A DNA stretch of 14,885 nucleotides, taken from JAAYKS01 sp964479435. Its GTDB lineage: Bacteria; Bacillota; Clostridia; Saccharofermentanales; UBA5734. Within the stretch, counting starts at the first letter, position 1; each line of letters begins with the position of its first letter. Positions 1 to 7,260 of this stretch are shown piece by piece. The notes below the pieces were generated by a model. It ran no database searches and was not told where the DNA came from. It saw nothing but the letters and a program-made list of their open reading frames with translations. The stretch spans positions 1 through 14,885 of the forward strand of contig CAYZME010000051.1 of the NCBI GenBank assembly GCA_964479435.1, read 5' to 3'. The translations under genes and the position numbers were made by a program.

Positions 1-20
1 GTTCTATGGCCGGCAACGGA

Positions 21-797
21 TTACGCGCCGGCTTCCACCTCGGTGGCGTCGCTCTCTTCAACCTTGGCTTGTTCATCGGCGGCATTTTGCTGCTCGGTCA
101 CGATGTCCAGTTGCTCGCCTTGACGGCCTTCTAAAACAGCATCCGCCAGTTTTCCGGCGATCAGCTTGACGGCGCGGATGGCGTCGTCATTGCCCGGGAT
201 GGGGTAATCCGCTTCTTCCGGGTCACAATTGGTGTCTACAATCGCGATCACCGGGATCTGCAGGCGACGGGCTTCGCGCACCGCGATGTGTTCTTTTTTG
301 GTGTCGACAATGAATATGCAGGACGGCTTGCCGTTCATCGTGCGGATCCCGCCCAGGTTCTTGGCGAGCTTATCCCTCTCGTTGAGGAGCTTTGCCACTT
401 CCTTTTTGGGCAACACATCAAAGCGCCCGTCTCGTTCCATCGCGTCCAGCTCTTCCAGCCGGTTGATGCGGCGGCGGATGGTGGCGTAGTTGGTGAGCGT
501 CCCGCCCAACCAGCGGTTGTTGATGTAAAACATCCCGCAGCGTGTCGCTTCTTCGCGGATGGAATCCTGCGCTTGTTTCTTGGTCCCGACAAAGAGAATC
601 GATCCCCCGTCCATGGCGATTTGGCGTACAAAATTGTAGGCCTCCTCCATTTTACGAACGGTTTTTTGCAAGTCGATGATGTAGATGCCGTTGCGTTCGG
701 TGTAAATAAATTCCGCCATTTTGGGATTCCAACGGCGGGTTTGATGCCCGAAATGAACACCGGCTTCGAGTAGTTGTTTCATGCTGATAACGGCCAT
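21..797 (-). CDS. rpsB: 30S ribosomal protein S2
   Basis: Ribosomal protein S2 of the small subunit, needed for a functional 30S and for binding of S1 in many bacteria. The 258-residue product has the classic S2 start (MKQLLEAGVHFGHQ at residues 6-19, then RRWNPKM), the GTKKQAQ segment at 71-77, NNRWLGGTLTN at 93-103, and the IPVIAIVDTNCDP block at 181-193. After about residue 235 comes an acidic, Ala/Glu-rich tail (E/D/A dominated), which is variable in the family. The start is fixed by AGGAGG at 804-809, six bases upstream of the ATG; the open frame runs on upstream to 971 but that stretch is non-conserved leader. The stop is TAA at 21-23 and the window ends 20 bases later; in most bacteria tsf follows rpsB, but it is not visible here. 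A promoter lies at 897-925. Confidence 0.97.
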   Translation of the reverse strand: MAVISMKQLLEAGVHFGHQTRRWNPKMAEFIYTERNGIYIIDLQKTVRKMEEAYNFVRQIAMDGGSILFVGTKKQAQDSIREEATRCGMFYINNRWLGGTLTNYATIRRRINRLEELDAMERDGRFDVLPKKEVAKLLNERDKLAKNLGGIRTMNGKPSCIFIVDTKKEHIAVREARRLQIPVIAIVDTNCDPEEADYPIPGNDDAIRAVKLIAGKLADAVLEGRQGEQLDIVTEQQNAADEQAKVEESDATEVEAGA

Positions 798-803
798 GAG
801 TGT

Positions 804-809
804 CCTCCT
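804..809 (-). promoter_or_regulatory. Ribosome binding site of rpsB
   Basis: AGGAGG on the minus strand, six bases before the ATG at 797. It is a full Shine-Dalgarno match and decides the rpsB start against the longer open frame that reaches 971. Confidence 0.85.
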
Positions 810-896
810 GTTTTTCTTCCCGTCGGCTTGTTTTCTCACGACAACCCCTGAGGGCACAGACGTCGGACAAACCGCGGTGTATGATAAGCCTGAAAA

Positions 897-925
897 AGGA
901 TAGCACGCATCCGAATTCTTTGCAA
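897..925 (-). promoter_or_regulatory. Candidate sigma-A promoter for rpsB
   Basis: On the minus strand TTGCAA (920-925) is followed after exactly 17 bases by TATCCT (897-902). The predicted start of transcription is near 890, giving a leader of about 92 bases before rpsB. The -35 box begins only three bases past the stop codon of the lipid kinase gene (929-931), and no terminator is visible between them, so rpsB may also receive read-through. Assignment is by consensus only. Confidence 0.6.
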
Positions 926-928
926 GTC

Positions 929-1831
929 CTAGGGCGCGGGCACCAGCAGGCGCAGCGCGGCGGGAACACACTCGATGGAAACGGGCAAAACCCCGCCGCG
1001 CTCTCCATCCAGATCCAACTGGATCGGTTCTTCCATCACGGCTTGGATTTCCACCCGATTGGCCTGAAAGTAAGTGACGATCGGATTGCGGTCATGCTCG
1101 CCCAACATCAGTTGAACGACCAGCGGCATGAAATCGCCAAAAGCCGGCTTGTGCACAATCATGACATCCAGCAACCCGTCTGCTGCCGAGGCCTGGGGCG
1201 CCAGTTTGCGAAACCCGCCCACGCTGGGCGTGTTAGAGACGGTAAAAAGGAGTGAATCCCGACACACATCCACCCCATCGGCTTTGACATGAAACGGGAT
1301 GCTGCGGTAAATCTGTGAAGGGAGATTGACGGCCCCCTCGATGTAATACGCCATCCGCCCCAGTACGGTTTTAGATTCGGTCGGCACTTTGTACGCGACA
1401 TCGGTCAGCATGCCGCCGGCGGCGACGTTGAGAAAATATCGGGACCCGGCTTTGCCTACATCGATCGGAACGGTGTGAAAATGGCGAACCATCGCGCAAA
1501 AAGGCGCGACGTCGCGGGGCAAGCGCATGGAGTATGCAAAATCGTTGACTGTACCCGCGGGCAAAATGGACAGCGGGGTCTCTGCCTTGCCGGTGATCAA
1601 CCCATTCAACACCTCGTTGACGGTCCCATCGCCGCCGACCGCCAAAACAAAATCAAACGCACCCGGACGAATGAGAGCGGCGGCGTCAAAAGCGTCGCCC
1701 GCGCCATGTGTATAAACAACACTGACCTCGCGCAAAACCTTTTCCCGACTCAGCTTTTCCATGATCCGCGCCACATTGCGCTGGAAAATCTGGCGGCCGG
1801 CTGAGGGGTTGATGATAATTTTCGCTCTCAT
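929..1831 (-). CDS. Diacylglycerol kinase family lipid kinase (YegS/DgkB/BmrU type)
   Basis: A 300-residue member of the soluble diacylglycerol-kinase catalytic family, which phosphorylates diacylglycerol or a related lipid with ATP at the inner membrane face. Visible family motifs are the N-terminal IIINPSAG (5-12), the nucleotide-binding GGDGTVNEV (66-74), PAGTVNDFA (91-99), the ADGLLDV stretch (217-223) and LDLDGE near 272-277. There is no transmembrane segment. Length is normal for the family. The start chosen is ATG at 1831, because the conserved KIIINPSAG strand begins right after it; the open frame continues upstream only by running into the dipeptidase gene. That gene's stop (1842-1844) is 10 bases upstream, so the two are probably co-transcribed. 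The Shine-Dalgarno is poor (AGAAAG-like), which fits coupled translation. Lipid specificity (DgkB-like recycling versus another substrate) cannot be read from sequence. Confidence 0.9.
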   Translation of the reverse strand: MRAKIIINPSAGRQIFQRNVARIMEKLSREKVLREVSVVYTHGAGDAFDAAALIRPGAFDFVLAVGGDGTVNEVLNGLITGKAETPLSILPAGTVNDFAYSMRLPRDVAPFCAMVRHFHTVPIDVGKAGSRYFLNVAAGGMLTDVAYKVPTESKTVLGRMAYYIEGAVNLPSQIYRSIPFHVKADGVDVCRDSLLFTVSNTPSVGGFRKLAPQASAADGLLDVMIVHKPAFGDFMPLVVQLMLGEHDRNPIVTYFQANRVEIQAVMEEPIQLDLDGERGGVLPVSIECVPAALRLLVPAP

Positions 1832-1841
1832 AGCCGCTTTC

Positions 1842-3194
1842 TCACGCGGGCTCCGGCCGGGCCTCCTCGGACAGCGCGGCCAGCGCCCGTGCGTAAATCC
1901 TGCAACAGGTTTGCAGACGCTCCAGGGTGATGTACTCATCGGCTTTGTGCGCCATTTCCGGATCTCCCGCCATACCGGGTCCATAGGCCACGATATTCGG
2001 CATCGTGCGCGCGTATGTCCCGCCGCCGATCGCGACGGGTGGCTCGTCTCTGCCGGTCACTTCGCGGTAAATACGGGTCAGTGTCGTAATCATCGGTGTG
2101 TCCGGCGCCAGATACAGCGGTTTTTGATGCTGTAAAACAACGAGCGAGATCCCATATGGGGCGGCCTGGCCGCGCAGGGTGGCCAGCAGCGCTTCCGCGT
2201 CGGCCGTAACCGGATAGCGGATATCCACCGTCAGGCGCGCGCGCTCATCATCCAGCTCGACCATACCGGCGTTACATGTCAACGCACCGGATGGGTTGTC
2301 CCGGCAGGCAATACCCAACGCGTGGCCGTCGGTTTCCGTGTGGAATTTGTGATGATAGAAATCCACAAAAGGATGGGCAAGATCCCGAGAGGACAGCCAT
2401 TCATGCACGGAACGCATCGCCGAGGAAATCGCGTTGACACCCTGGTCGGGTGTGCTGCCGTGCGCCGGGATGCCGGAGAAAGATTGCGCGAACTCCCTGG
2501 CGCCCGCGACCGACACGGACGCTTCACAGCGCGAAGGAACCACATTGGCGCGATCCCCGCCTTTCATATATACAATAACAGGGCCGTCCGCGTGTGCAAT
2601 CGCGGGCGGCATCTCGGTTTGGAAGCGCAGGTGCAAGATGCCTTTTTCGGCATAAATGGCCGGGAAATCCGCGTCCGGAGTAAAACCGGCACAGGGCAAC
2701 TCTTCGGTGCGAACGTACCGGGCCATACAGGATGACCCCGACTCCTCATCGAGGCCCACGATCAGCCGTATGCGGGTACGGGGCGCAAATCCCGCGTCGC
2801 GCAACGCTTTGAGCGCGAACAAACACGCGATCACCGGCCCTTTGTCATCGATCGCGCCGCGTGCAATAATCCGCTCCGCGGTAACCACCGGCGTAAACGG
2901 GTCGGCGGTCCACCCGTCCCCGGGCGGGACCACATCCAAATGCCCCAACGCGGCGACCATGGCCGGGCCCTGCCCAAATTCAATATAGCCGGCCATGTTG
3001 TCGATGTTGCGGGTCACAAAACCCATGTGCTCTCCGAGGCGCAAAAATTCTTCCAGCGCGCGCTTCGTGTCGCTCCCATAGGGGGCGTCCGGCTCCGGCC
3101 GGCTTTTGCAACTGGGAATGGACAACAACCGGGACAAGGCCTGCACCAGCCCGTCCATATTTTCCCCGATCAATCGATCGACCCGATCGAACAT
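1842..3194 (-). CDS. pepV: M20 family dipeptidase, PepV/Sapep type
   Basis: A 450-residue zinc peptidase of the PepV/Sapep branch of M20, expected to cleave dipeptides in the cytoplasm. The two-metal site can be read directly: GHLDVVPPG with H85, GAIDDKGP with D116, the LDEESG motif with the general base E150 and ligand E151, a PDADFP segment (D174), and the C-terminal MAHKADE with H417. GIPAHGSTP at 241-249 belongs to the lid/dimerisation domain, whose histidine (H245) is typical of the family. GGGTYAR at 390-396 is the usual substrate-loop region. Length is close to the roughly 465 residues of known PepV. GGGAGG lies six bases before the ATG. The gene sits between a small unknown protein (25 bases upstream) and a lipid kinase (10 bases downstream). 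The broad M20 call is secure; the exact peptide substrate is inferred. Confidence 0.92.
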   Translation of the reverse strand: MFDRVDRLIGENMDGLVQALSRLLSIPSCKSRPEPDAPYGSDTKRALEEFLRLGEHMGFVTRNIDNMAGYIEFGQGPAMVAALGHLDVVPPGDGWTADPFTPVVTAERIIARGAIDDKGPVIACLFALKALRDAGFAPRTRIRLIVGLDEESGSSCMARYVRTEELPCAGFTPDADFPAIYAEKGILHLRFQTEMPPAIAHADGPVIVYMKGGDRANVVPSRCEASVSVAGAREFAQSFSGIPAHGSTPDQGVNAISSAMRSVHEWLSSRDLAHPFVDFYHHKFHTETDGHALGIACRDNPSGALTCNAGMVELDDERARLTVDIRYPVTADAEALLATLRGQAAPYGISLVVLQHQKPLYLAPDTPMITTLTRIYREVTGRDEPPVAIGGGTYARTMPNIVAYGPGMAGDPEMAHKADEYITLERLQTCCRIYARALAALSEEARPEPA

Positions 3195-3219
3195 GGCTTC
3201 CTCCCGTACAGTTGTGTGA

Positions 3220-3753
3220 TTATTTCGTTTTCAGCGAACGGAATGGATCTTTGCCGCTGTCTTCGTAGCGCAAATAAGGCGGATACGCCGGCAAATCGTC
3301 GCCGGCCTCTAACCGGCATGCGGGGTGGATGTGGCAGGCAAGGTCAAAGAACGAGCCCGTTTCTTGTGTTTCAAGGCCGCATACCACACACACGGCCGGC
3401 TCCAACAAACCCCGCTCCCTGGCCTCTTCTGTCAAGATATTCAAAAATAAATCCAGGCCGTCCATCAAAGCCCCTTGCGAAAAGAGGCGGCGGCGGATGC
3501 GCACCGCGAAAAAACCGTCTCTCAACTCCCTGCGTATGATCCGCAATCCGGAATATCCATCGACAACATGCGTCAACGCGTCCCAGTCCTCACCGGACGC
3601 CGACAAGGAAGGCAAGGCCAATACAACCTCGACAAACCCCTCCCCATCGATCAAACTCGTCTGGCATCCGTTCCATTCACCACGGTACACATATGATTCT
3701 TCAACCTGCCACCCTTTGCGCGCCGCGAGACGCGCGAGTCTGGATTTGAACAT
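3220..3753 (-). CDS. Hypothetical protein with possible C-terminal zinc site
   Basis: A 177-residue protein that I do not recognise. It has no signal peptide or membrane segment. The N-terminal 120 residues look like a mixed alpha/beta domain (alternating hydrophobic stretches such as FVEVVLALPSL at 40-50 and LRIIRRELRDGFFAVRI at 70-86). The C-terminal third carries CVVCG at 122-126 followed by C140, H141, H143 and C146, a spacing that could bind zinc in a ribbon or treble-clef fold. The basic start (MFKSRLARLAARKGW) is notable. The start is supported by GGGAGG closely upstream of the ATG. A consensus -10 box lies at 3810-3815, so it is probably the first gene of a unit with the dipeptidase (25-base gap) and lipid kinase. 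Function is not inferable from this. Confidence 0.85.
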   Translation of the reverse strand: MFKSRLARLAARKGWQVEESYVYRGEWNGCQTSLIDGEGFVEVVLALPSLSASGEDWDALTHVVDGYSGLRIIRRELRDGFFAVRIRRRLFSQGALMDGLDLFLNILTEEARERGLLEPAVCVVCGLETQETGSFFDLACHIHPACRLEAGDDLPAYPPYLRYEDSGKDPFRSLKTK

Positions 3754-3809
3754 GGGTTACCTCCCGGGGTCACTGCTAGGGCATGCCGATGCGGTCAGAC
3801 CTGCTATCG

Positions 3810-3838
3810 ATTATACTCAAAAGCCGGCTGGACGTATA
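3810..3838 (-). promoter_or_regulatory. Candidate promoter for the hypothetical-pepV-lipid kinase unit
   Basis: On the minus strand a perfect TATAAT lies at 3810-3815. Seventeen bases upstream is TATACG (3833-3838), only a three-of-six match to TTGACA, so the -35 is weak. The predicted transcript start is near 3803, about 50 bases before the ATG at 3753. It lies just past the terminator at 3844-3876, which fits a fresh transcription unit. Confidence 0.5.
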
Positions 3839-3843
3839 TGAGA

Positions 3844-3876
3844 TAAAAACACGGCCGCCCTTGGGGACGGCCGTGT
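3844..3876 (-). terminator. Intrinsic terminator after ispH-S1
   Basis: Read on the minus strand, ACACGGCCG (3868-3876) pairs perfectly with CGGCCGTGT (3849-3857), with further CCC/GGG pairing inside and a short loop. It is followed by TTTTTA (3843-3848). It sits 45 bases past the stop codon of the IspH-S1 gene and ends the long upstream operon. The plus strand lacks a matching T-run, so it is one-directional. Confidence 0.9.
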
Positions 3877-3920
3877 GACGGATTGACTGGGTGCGCGCGC
3901 CCAAAGGGCTCGTTGCCATT

Positions 3921-6119
3921 CTATTCTGGCTGTTCCGCGTCCGCCTCATTTGCCGTGTCTTCTGCCGCCGGCTCTTCGGGGAGTGGCTCGCCGGTCTCGG
4001 CAGGCGCTTCCGGTTGTGCCTCATCTGGATCCGACGCGGGCGGAGCGACCTCCGACTCGGTGGCGGCCGGCGCGGGTTCTTCTGGTTCGTCTTTTTCGAT
4101 GAAGGTCACGCCGTCGATGTACTCGGTCATTTCAGCTTCCGGTTGGACGGCGACTGTCTCCGTGTAGACCGGATCGATCGGCTCGACGGCTTTGATGCTG
4201 ATGCTGATCCGGCGATCCGCGTTGCTCACCTCGAGCACGCGCGCGTCCACTTCCATTCCTTCCACGAGAACATCGTTGGGTTTGACCAAACGGACATTTG
4301 AGATCTGTGAAATATGGCAAAGCGCGTCGACGCCCTCGGCGATTTCCACAAACGCGCCAAACGGGAACATCCGGACGACGGTGCCGTGAACTGTAGAGCC
4401 CACAGGAAAGCGCTGTTCGATGTCGTGGTACGGATCTTCTTCTTCTTTTTTGTAACCGAGAGAAATCCGTTTGCGTTCCGGGTCAAAGTCTTTGACATGT
4501 ACTTCGATCTGGTCGCCCACCGACACCACCTGCGAAGGATGACGGATGCGCGTCCACGACAATTCGGATACGTGCACCAGGCCATCGACGCCGCCGATAT
4601 CTACGAACGCGCCAAAATCGGTCAGACTGCGAACCACACCCTGGTAGACATTGCCCACGGCGATGGTCGCCCACACTTCCTCGGCGCGCGCCCGGCGTTC
4701 CGCGTTGAGCAACACCCGGCGCGATCCCGAAACACGTAAGCGCCGCTTGTCCGGATCATACTGGGTTACCACGATGTCCAGGGTCTGCCCACGATAAGAC
4801 TCGAGATCCTCGACAGGGAACATTTCCAGCTGCGTGCGATGCACGTAGATATCGATTCCCCCGTACGACGCGATCACGCCGTCTTTGACCACATTCACCA
4901 CTTTCACCGAGATCGGCGTCTTTTCCGCGAACGCTTCCTCGATCAGTGTTTTGTACTTGCCAAAATCCACACGCGCCTTGGAAAGCAGAATCTCTTTGCC
5001 AAGCTCGCTGTTGCGGATACTGCGCACATACACGTCAATTTCGGTGTGATCGGCGATCGCCTGATCGAGATCGAAGTCGGGGTCGTTGTCGAATTCATGT
5101 CGGGGAATGCGACCTTCCGATTTGTCGCGTACGTCGACATAGACGTTGTCTGAGTCATACCGCACAATCGTGCCCTTTACGGTTGCGCCGCGGTGGAGCT
5201 GGGGAATGCTGTCAATCATCTCGGAAAAACTGATGTCCGCTTCCTGCTGACTCATGATGCCCTCATTGTCACTCATCTTCTGGATAACCTCCCTGATTAT
5301 ACGGTTTGGCGTCGACGCCCCTGCTGTAATCCCAATCCGCAAACCCTCTTTGCCAGACAAATCCGGGATGCTGTCGGGTCCTTCCACCAGGTAAGAAGAC
5401 GCGCACGCTCTGAGACAGGTATCCAGAAGTTTGGAAGTGTTTGAACTGGAGCGGCTGCCGATGACAATCATGATGTCCGATTGGCACGCCAATTCGTAGG
5501 CTTCTTTCTGCCTGTTTTCAGTCGTATTACACATTGTATCAAAGATTTGCAGTTTGTCCAAAAGTTTTTTAGCAAGGATATGCATAATTTTCTCATACTC
5601 ACTGTATGAAAAGGTGGTTTGAGCAACCAGCGCCCATGAATTGCTGCCGGGATCAAAATCCTCGGCAGCTGCAGCGGTTTCGATCACAACGGCCTGGCCG
5701 CCGCCGTAACCGTCAATGCCCATGACTTCCGGGTGGTTGGGTGAACCGGCGATGAGGATTCGCGTCCCCTTCGCGTGCTGCTCAGCGACGATGCGGTGAA
5801 TCCGCGATACAAAAGGGCAGGTCAGGTCTCGGACCAGGCATTCCTTGTCACGCAACGCTTGTATTACCGACGGCGGCACACCGTGCGCGCGGATGAGGAC
5901 GACGGCGCCGTGGGGAACGTCTTTCAGGTCGTCGGCCAGCATCACACCCAGAGCACGGATTTCCGCGACAACCTGCTCGTTATGAATGATCGGTCCCAGC
6001 ATCACGACCGGCCTGGCGTGCGGTTCCCGCGCGATGCGGAAAGCTTCGCGCACGGCATGGTCGACGCCAAAACAAAAGCCGCATGTTTGTGCCTGTTTGA
6101 AGGTCAGCCGCCGGCTCAT
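3921..6119 (-). CDS. ispH: Fused HMBPP reductase (IspH) and S1 RNA-binding repeats
   Basis: A 732-residue two-part protein. Residues 1 to about 283 are IspH, the iron-sulfur enzyme that makes IPP and DMAPP in the last step of the MEP isoprenoid pathway. The three cluster cysteines are present (C13 in TCGFCFGV, C101 in LTCPFV, C197 in DTMCNTTENRQ), with active-site motifs RAHG (77-80), NHPEV (128-132), AQTTFS (166-171), SSSNTSKL and GITAGASTP. Four S1 domains follow at about 310-383, 396-466, 487-557 and 572-643; the last two are textbook (SLTDFGAFVDIGG, MFPFGAFVEIAEG). An acidic Pro/Ala/Glu tail fills about 650-732. The ATG overlaps the cmk stop by four bases and no good Shine-Dalgarno is visible, so translation is probably coupled. 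The fusion is known in Clostridia; the S1 half may act on the ribosome as S1 does, which is inference. Confidence 0.96.
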   Translation of the reverse strand: MSRRLTFKQAQTCGFCFGVDHAVREAFRIAREPHARPVVMLGPIIHNEQVVAEIRALGVMLADDLKDVPHGAVVLIRAHGVPPSVIQALRDKECLVRDLTCPFVSRIHRIVAEQHAKGTRILIAGSPNHPEVMGIDGYGGGQAVVIETAAAAEDFDPGSNSWALVAQTTFSYSEYEKIMHILAKKLLDKLQIFDTMCNTTENRQKEAYELACQSDIMIVIGSRSSSNTSKLLDTCLRACASSYLVEGPDSIPDLSGKEGLRIGITAGASTPNRIIREVIQKMSDNEGIMSQQEADISFSEMIDSIPQLHRGATVKGTIVRYDSDNVYVDVRDKSEGRIPRHEFDNDPDFDLDQAIADHTEIDVYVRSIRNSELGKEILLSKARVDFGKYKTLIEEAFAEKTPISVKVVNVVKDGVIASYGGIDIYVHRTQLEMFPVEDLESYRGQTLDIVVTQYDPDKRRLRVSGSRRVLLNAERRARAEEVWATIAVGNVYQGVVRSLTDFGAFVDIGGVDGLVHVSELSWTRIRHPSQVVSVGDQIEVHVKDFDPERKRISLGYKKEEEDPYHDIEQRFPVGSTVHGTVVRMFPFGAFVEIAEGVDALCHISQISNVRLVKPNDVLVEGMEVDARVLEVSNADRRISISIKAVEPIDPVYTETVAVQPEAEMTEYIDGVTFIEKDEPEEPAPAATESEVAPPASDPDEAQPEAPAETGEPLPEEPAAEDTANEADAEQPE

Positions 6120-6826
6120 GGGTGTTCACAGCCTGTACGGCGGATATGGGCTATTAGGATCTCGACCACCGTTTCAATGTCATGATCGGACGTTTCAACC
6201 TCTACCGCGTCATCCGCGCGCAGCAAGGGGGAAATGGCGCGCGTGCTATCCTGTAAATCGCGATAACGGATATCGTCCAGTACGCTTTGATAATCCCGCA
6301 TGCCTGTGTGATTGCGCTGATTCTCCAACAACCGCCTGCACGCCCTTGTCTCTGGCCGCGCCGTCAAAAAAAACTTGAACCGCGCATCCGGCAACACGTG
6401 AGATCCGATGTCGCGACCGTCCATCACAACACCACAACCGGCGGCGATCTGACGCTGTAAATCGACCATCTTGTGGCGCACAATCGCCGATTTGGCGATA
6501 TCAGAAGATCCTTTTGTTACTTCCGCGGTGCGGATTTCAACAGAAACATCGGCCCCGTCCAATAGGATACGCTGCTCCCGGTTCACATTCTCAAAGCCGA
6601 TGGTGGTGTGGTTCATCATTGTGGCCAATGCGTCCTCGTCCGCCATGTCGACACCGGCGCGGATGGCCTTGAGCGCGCAGGCGCGATACATCGCACCGGT
6701 ATCGATATAGGTCAAGCCCAAACGCGCGGCGAGGATCCGCGCCACTGTGCTTTTGCCGGCCCCTGCCGGCCCGTCGATTGCGATATGAAATACAGCGTCG
6801 GGCGCGAAGTGGCAATTCCCGCTCAT
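6116..6826 (-). CDS. cmk: Cytidylate kinase
   Basis: Phosphorylates CMP and dCMP with ATP in the cytoplasm. The 236-residue product has the P-loop GPAGAGKST at 19-27, the substrate-region motif YIDTGAMYR at 40-48, the VMDGRDIGSHVLPDA block at 134-148 and the lid/adenine region RDLQDSTR..SPLLRADDAVEVETS at 189-213, all typical of Cmk. Length is about 10 residues above the usual 220-230 because of a short N-terminal extension (MSGNCHFAPDAV). The ATG at 6826 overlaps the stop of the HutP-like gene (ATGA), and the end overlaps the IspH-S1 start in the same way, so the three are one translational block. cmk next to ispH-S1 is a common arrangement in Clostridia. An internal later start cannot be excluded for the extension. 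Confidence 0.96.
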   Translation of the reverse strand: MSGNCHFAPDAVFHIAIDGPAGAGKSTVARILAARLGLTYIDTGAMYRACALKAIRAGVDMADEDALATMMNHTTIGFENVNREQRILLDGADVSVEIRTAEVTKGSSDIAKSAIVRHKMVDLQRQIAAGCGVVMDGRDIGSHVLPDARFKFFLTARPETRACRRLLENQRNHTGMRDYQSVLDDIRYRDLQDSTRAISPLLRADDAVEVETSDHDIETVVEILIAHIRRTGCEHP

Positions 6827-7260
6827 ACGACCCGATGCCCCAGGCCGATCGCGATTTCATTGAGGTGGAGCAAGCCGATGCCAAAATAAACACAGACGGC
6901 GACGTGATCCTCGTAGCGGGCGACACCAATTTTGCCGCCGACATTGAACCCGATCGCTTTGTTGGTGATCTGTGAAATAGCTTCCCTTGCCGCGCCGGCC
7001 ACCGCGCCTTCCTCCGCGTGTGTCGTCCCGATGACGCCTTCGCGATGGGCCGCGACGACGGCCCGCTCAACCATCCGCGAAACAGAAGATAAAAACTCAC
7101 CGCCGAAATCGACCGCGGCCACCAAATAGTGTTCCATACGCAAGAGATCAGCCATGGCTTTCTCTTCTTCTCTATTTTGAGTCATGGCGATACGAATGGA
7201 AGCGTTGGCCGCCAAACGGCTGCCGGGTACGCCGCGGGGAAAGGCTGCATCGGTATTCAC
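6823..7260 (-). CDS. HutP-family protein, GTG start
   Basis: A 145-residue protein of the HutP family. Founding HutP of Bacillus is an RNA-binding antiterminator of the histidine-utilisation operon that needs L-histidine and a metal ion. Recognisable here are AMTQNREEEKAMA (25-37), HREGVIGTTHAEEGAVAGA (72-90), KAIGFNVGGKIGVA (101-114) and the C-terminal GIGLLHLNEIAIGLGHR (127-143). The open frame extends upstream to 7443, but GTG at 7260 is chosen: it overlaps the rpiR stop as GTGA, has GGGAGG six bases upstream, and yields the family's usual length (about 148). The Bacillus metal ligands H73 and H77 appear to align with glycines here (G85, G89), while a C-terminal histidine (H132) is kept; this rests on an alignment from memory. 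No hut genes are near. The family call is firm, the RNA target is unknown. Confidence 0.85.
   Translation of the reverse strand: MNTDAAFPRGVPGSRLAANASIRIAMTQNREEEKAMADLLRMEHYLVAAVDFGGEFLSSVSRMVERAVVAAHREGVIGTTHAEEGAVAGAAREAISQITNKAIGFNVGGKIGVARYEDHVAVCVYFGIGLLHLNEIAIGLGHRVV

Noticed and set aside
288..773. Plus-strand open frame of 161 codons
   Set aside because: It is the antisense shadow of rpsB; long shadows are expected in GC-rich coding DNA.
798..971. N-terminal extension of rpsB in the open frame upstream of 797
   Set aside because: It crosses the candidate promoter and the lipid kinase end, is not conserved in S2, and the AGGAGG sits directly before the ATG at 797.
1832..1984. N-terminal extension of the lipid kinase
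   Set aside because: It overlaps the end of the dipeptidase gene in another frame, and the conserved first strand of the kinase begins at 1831.
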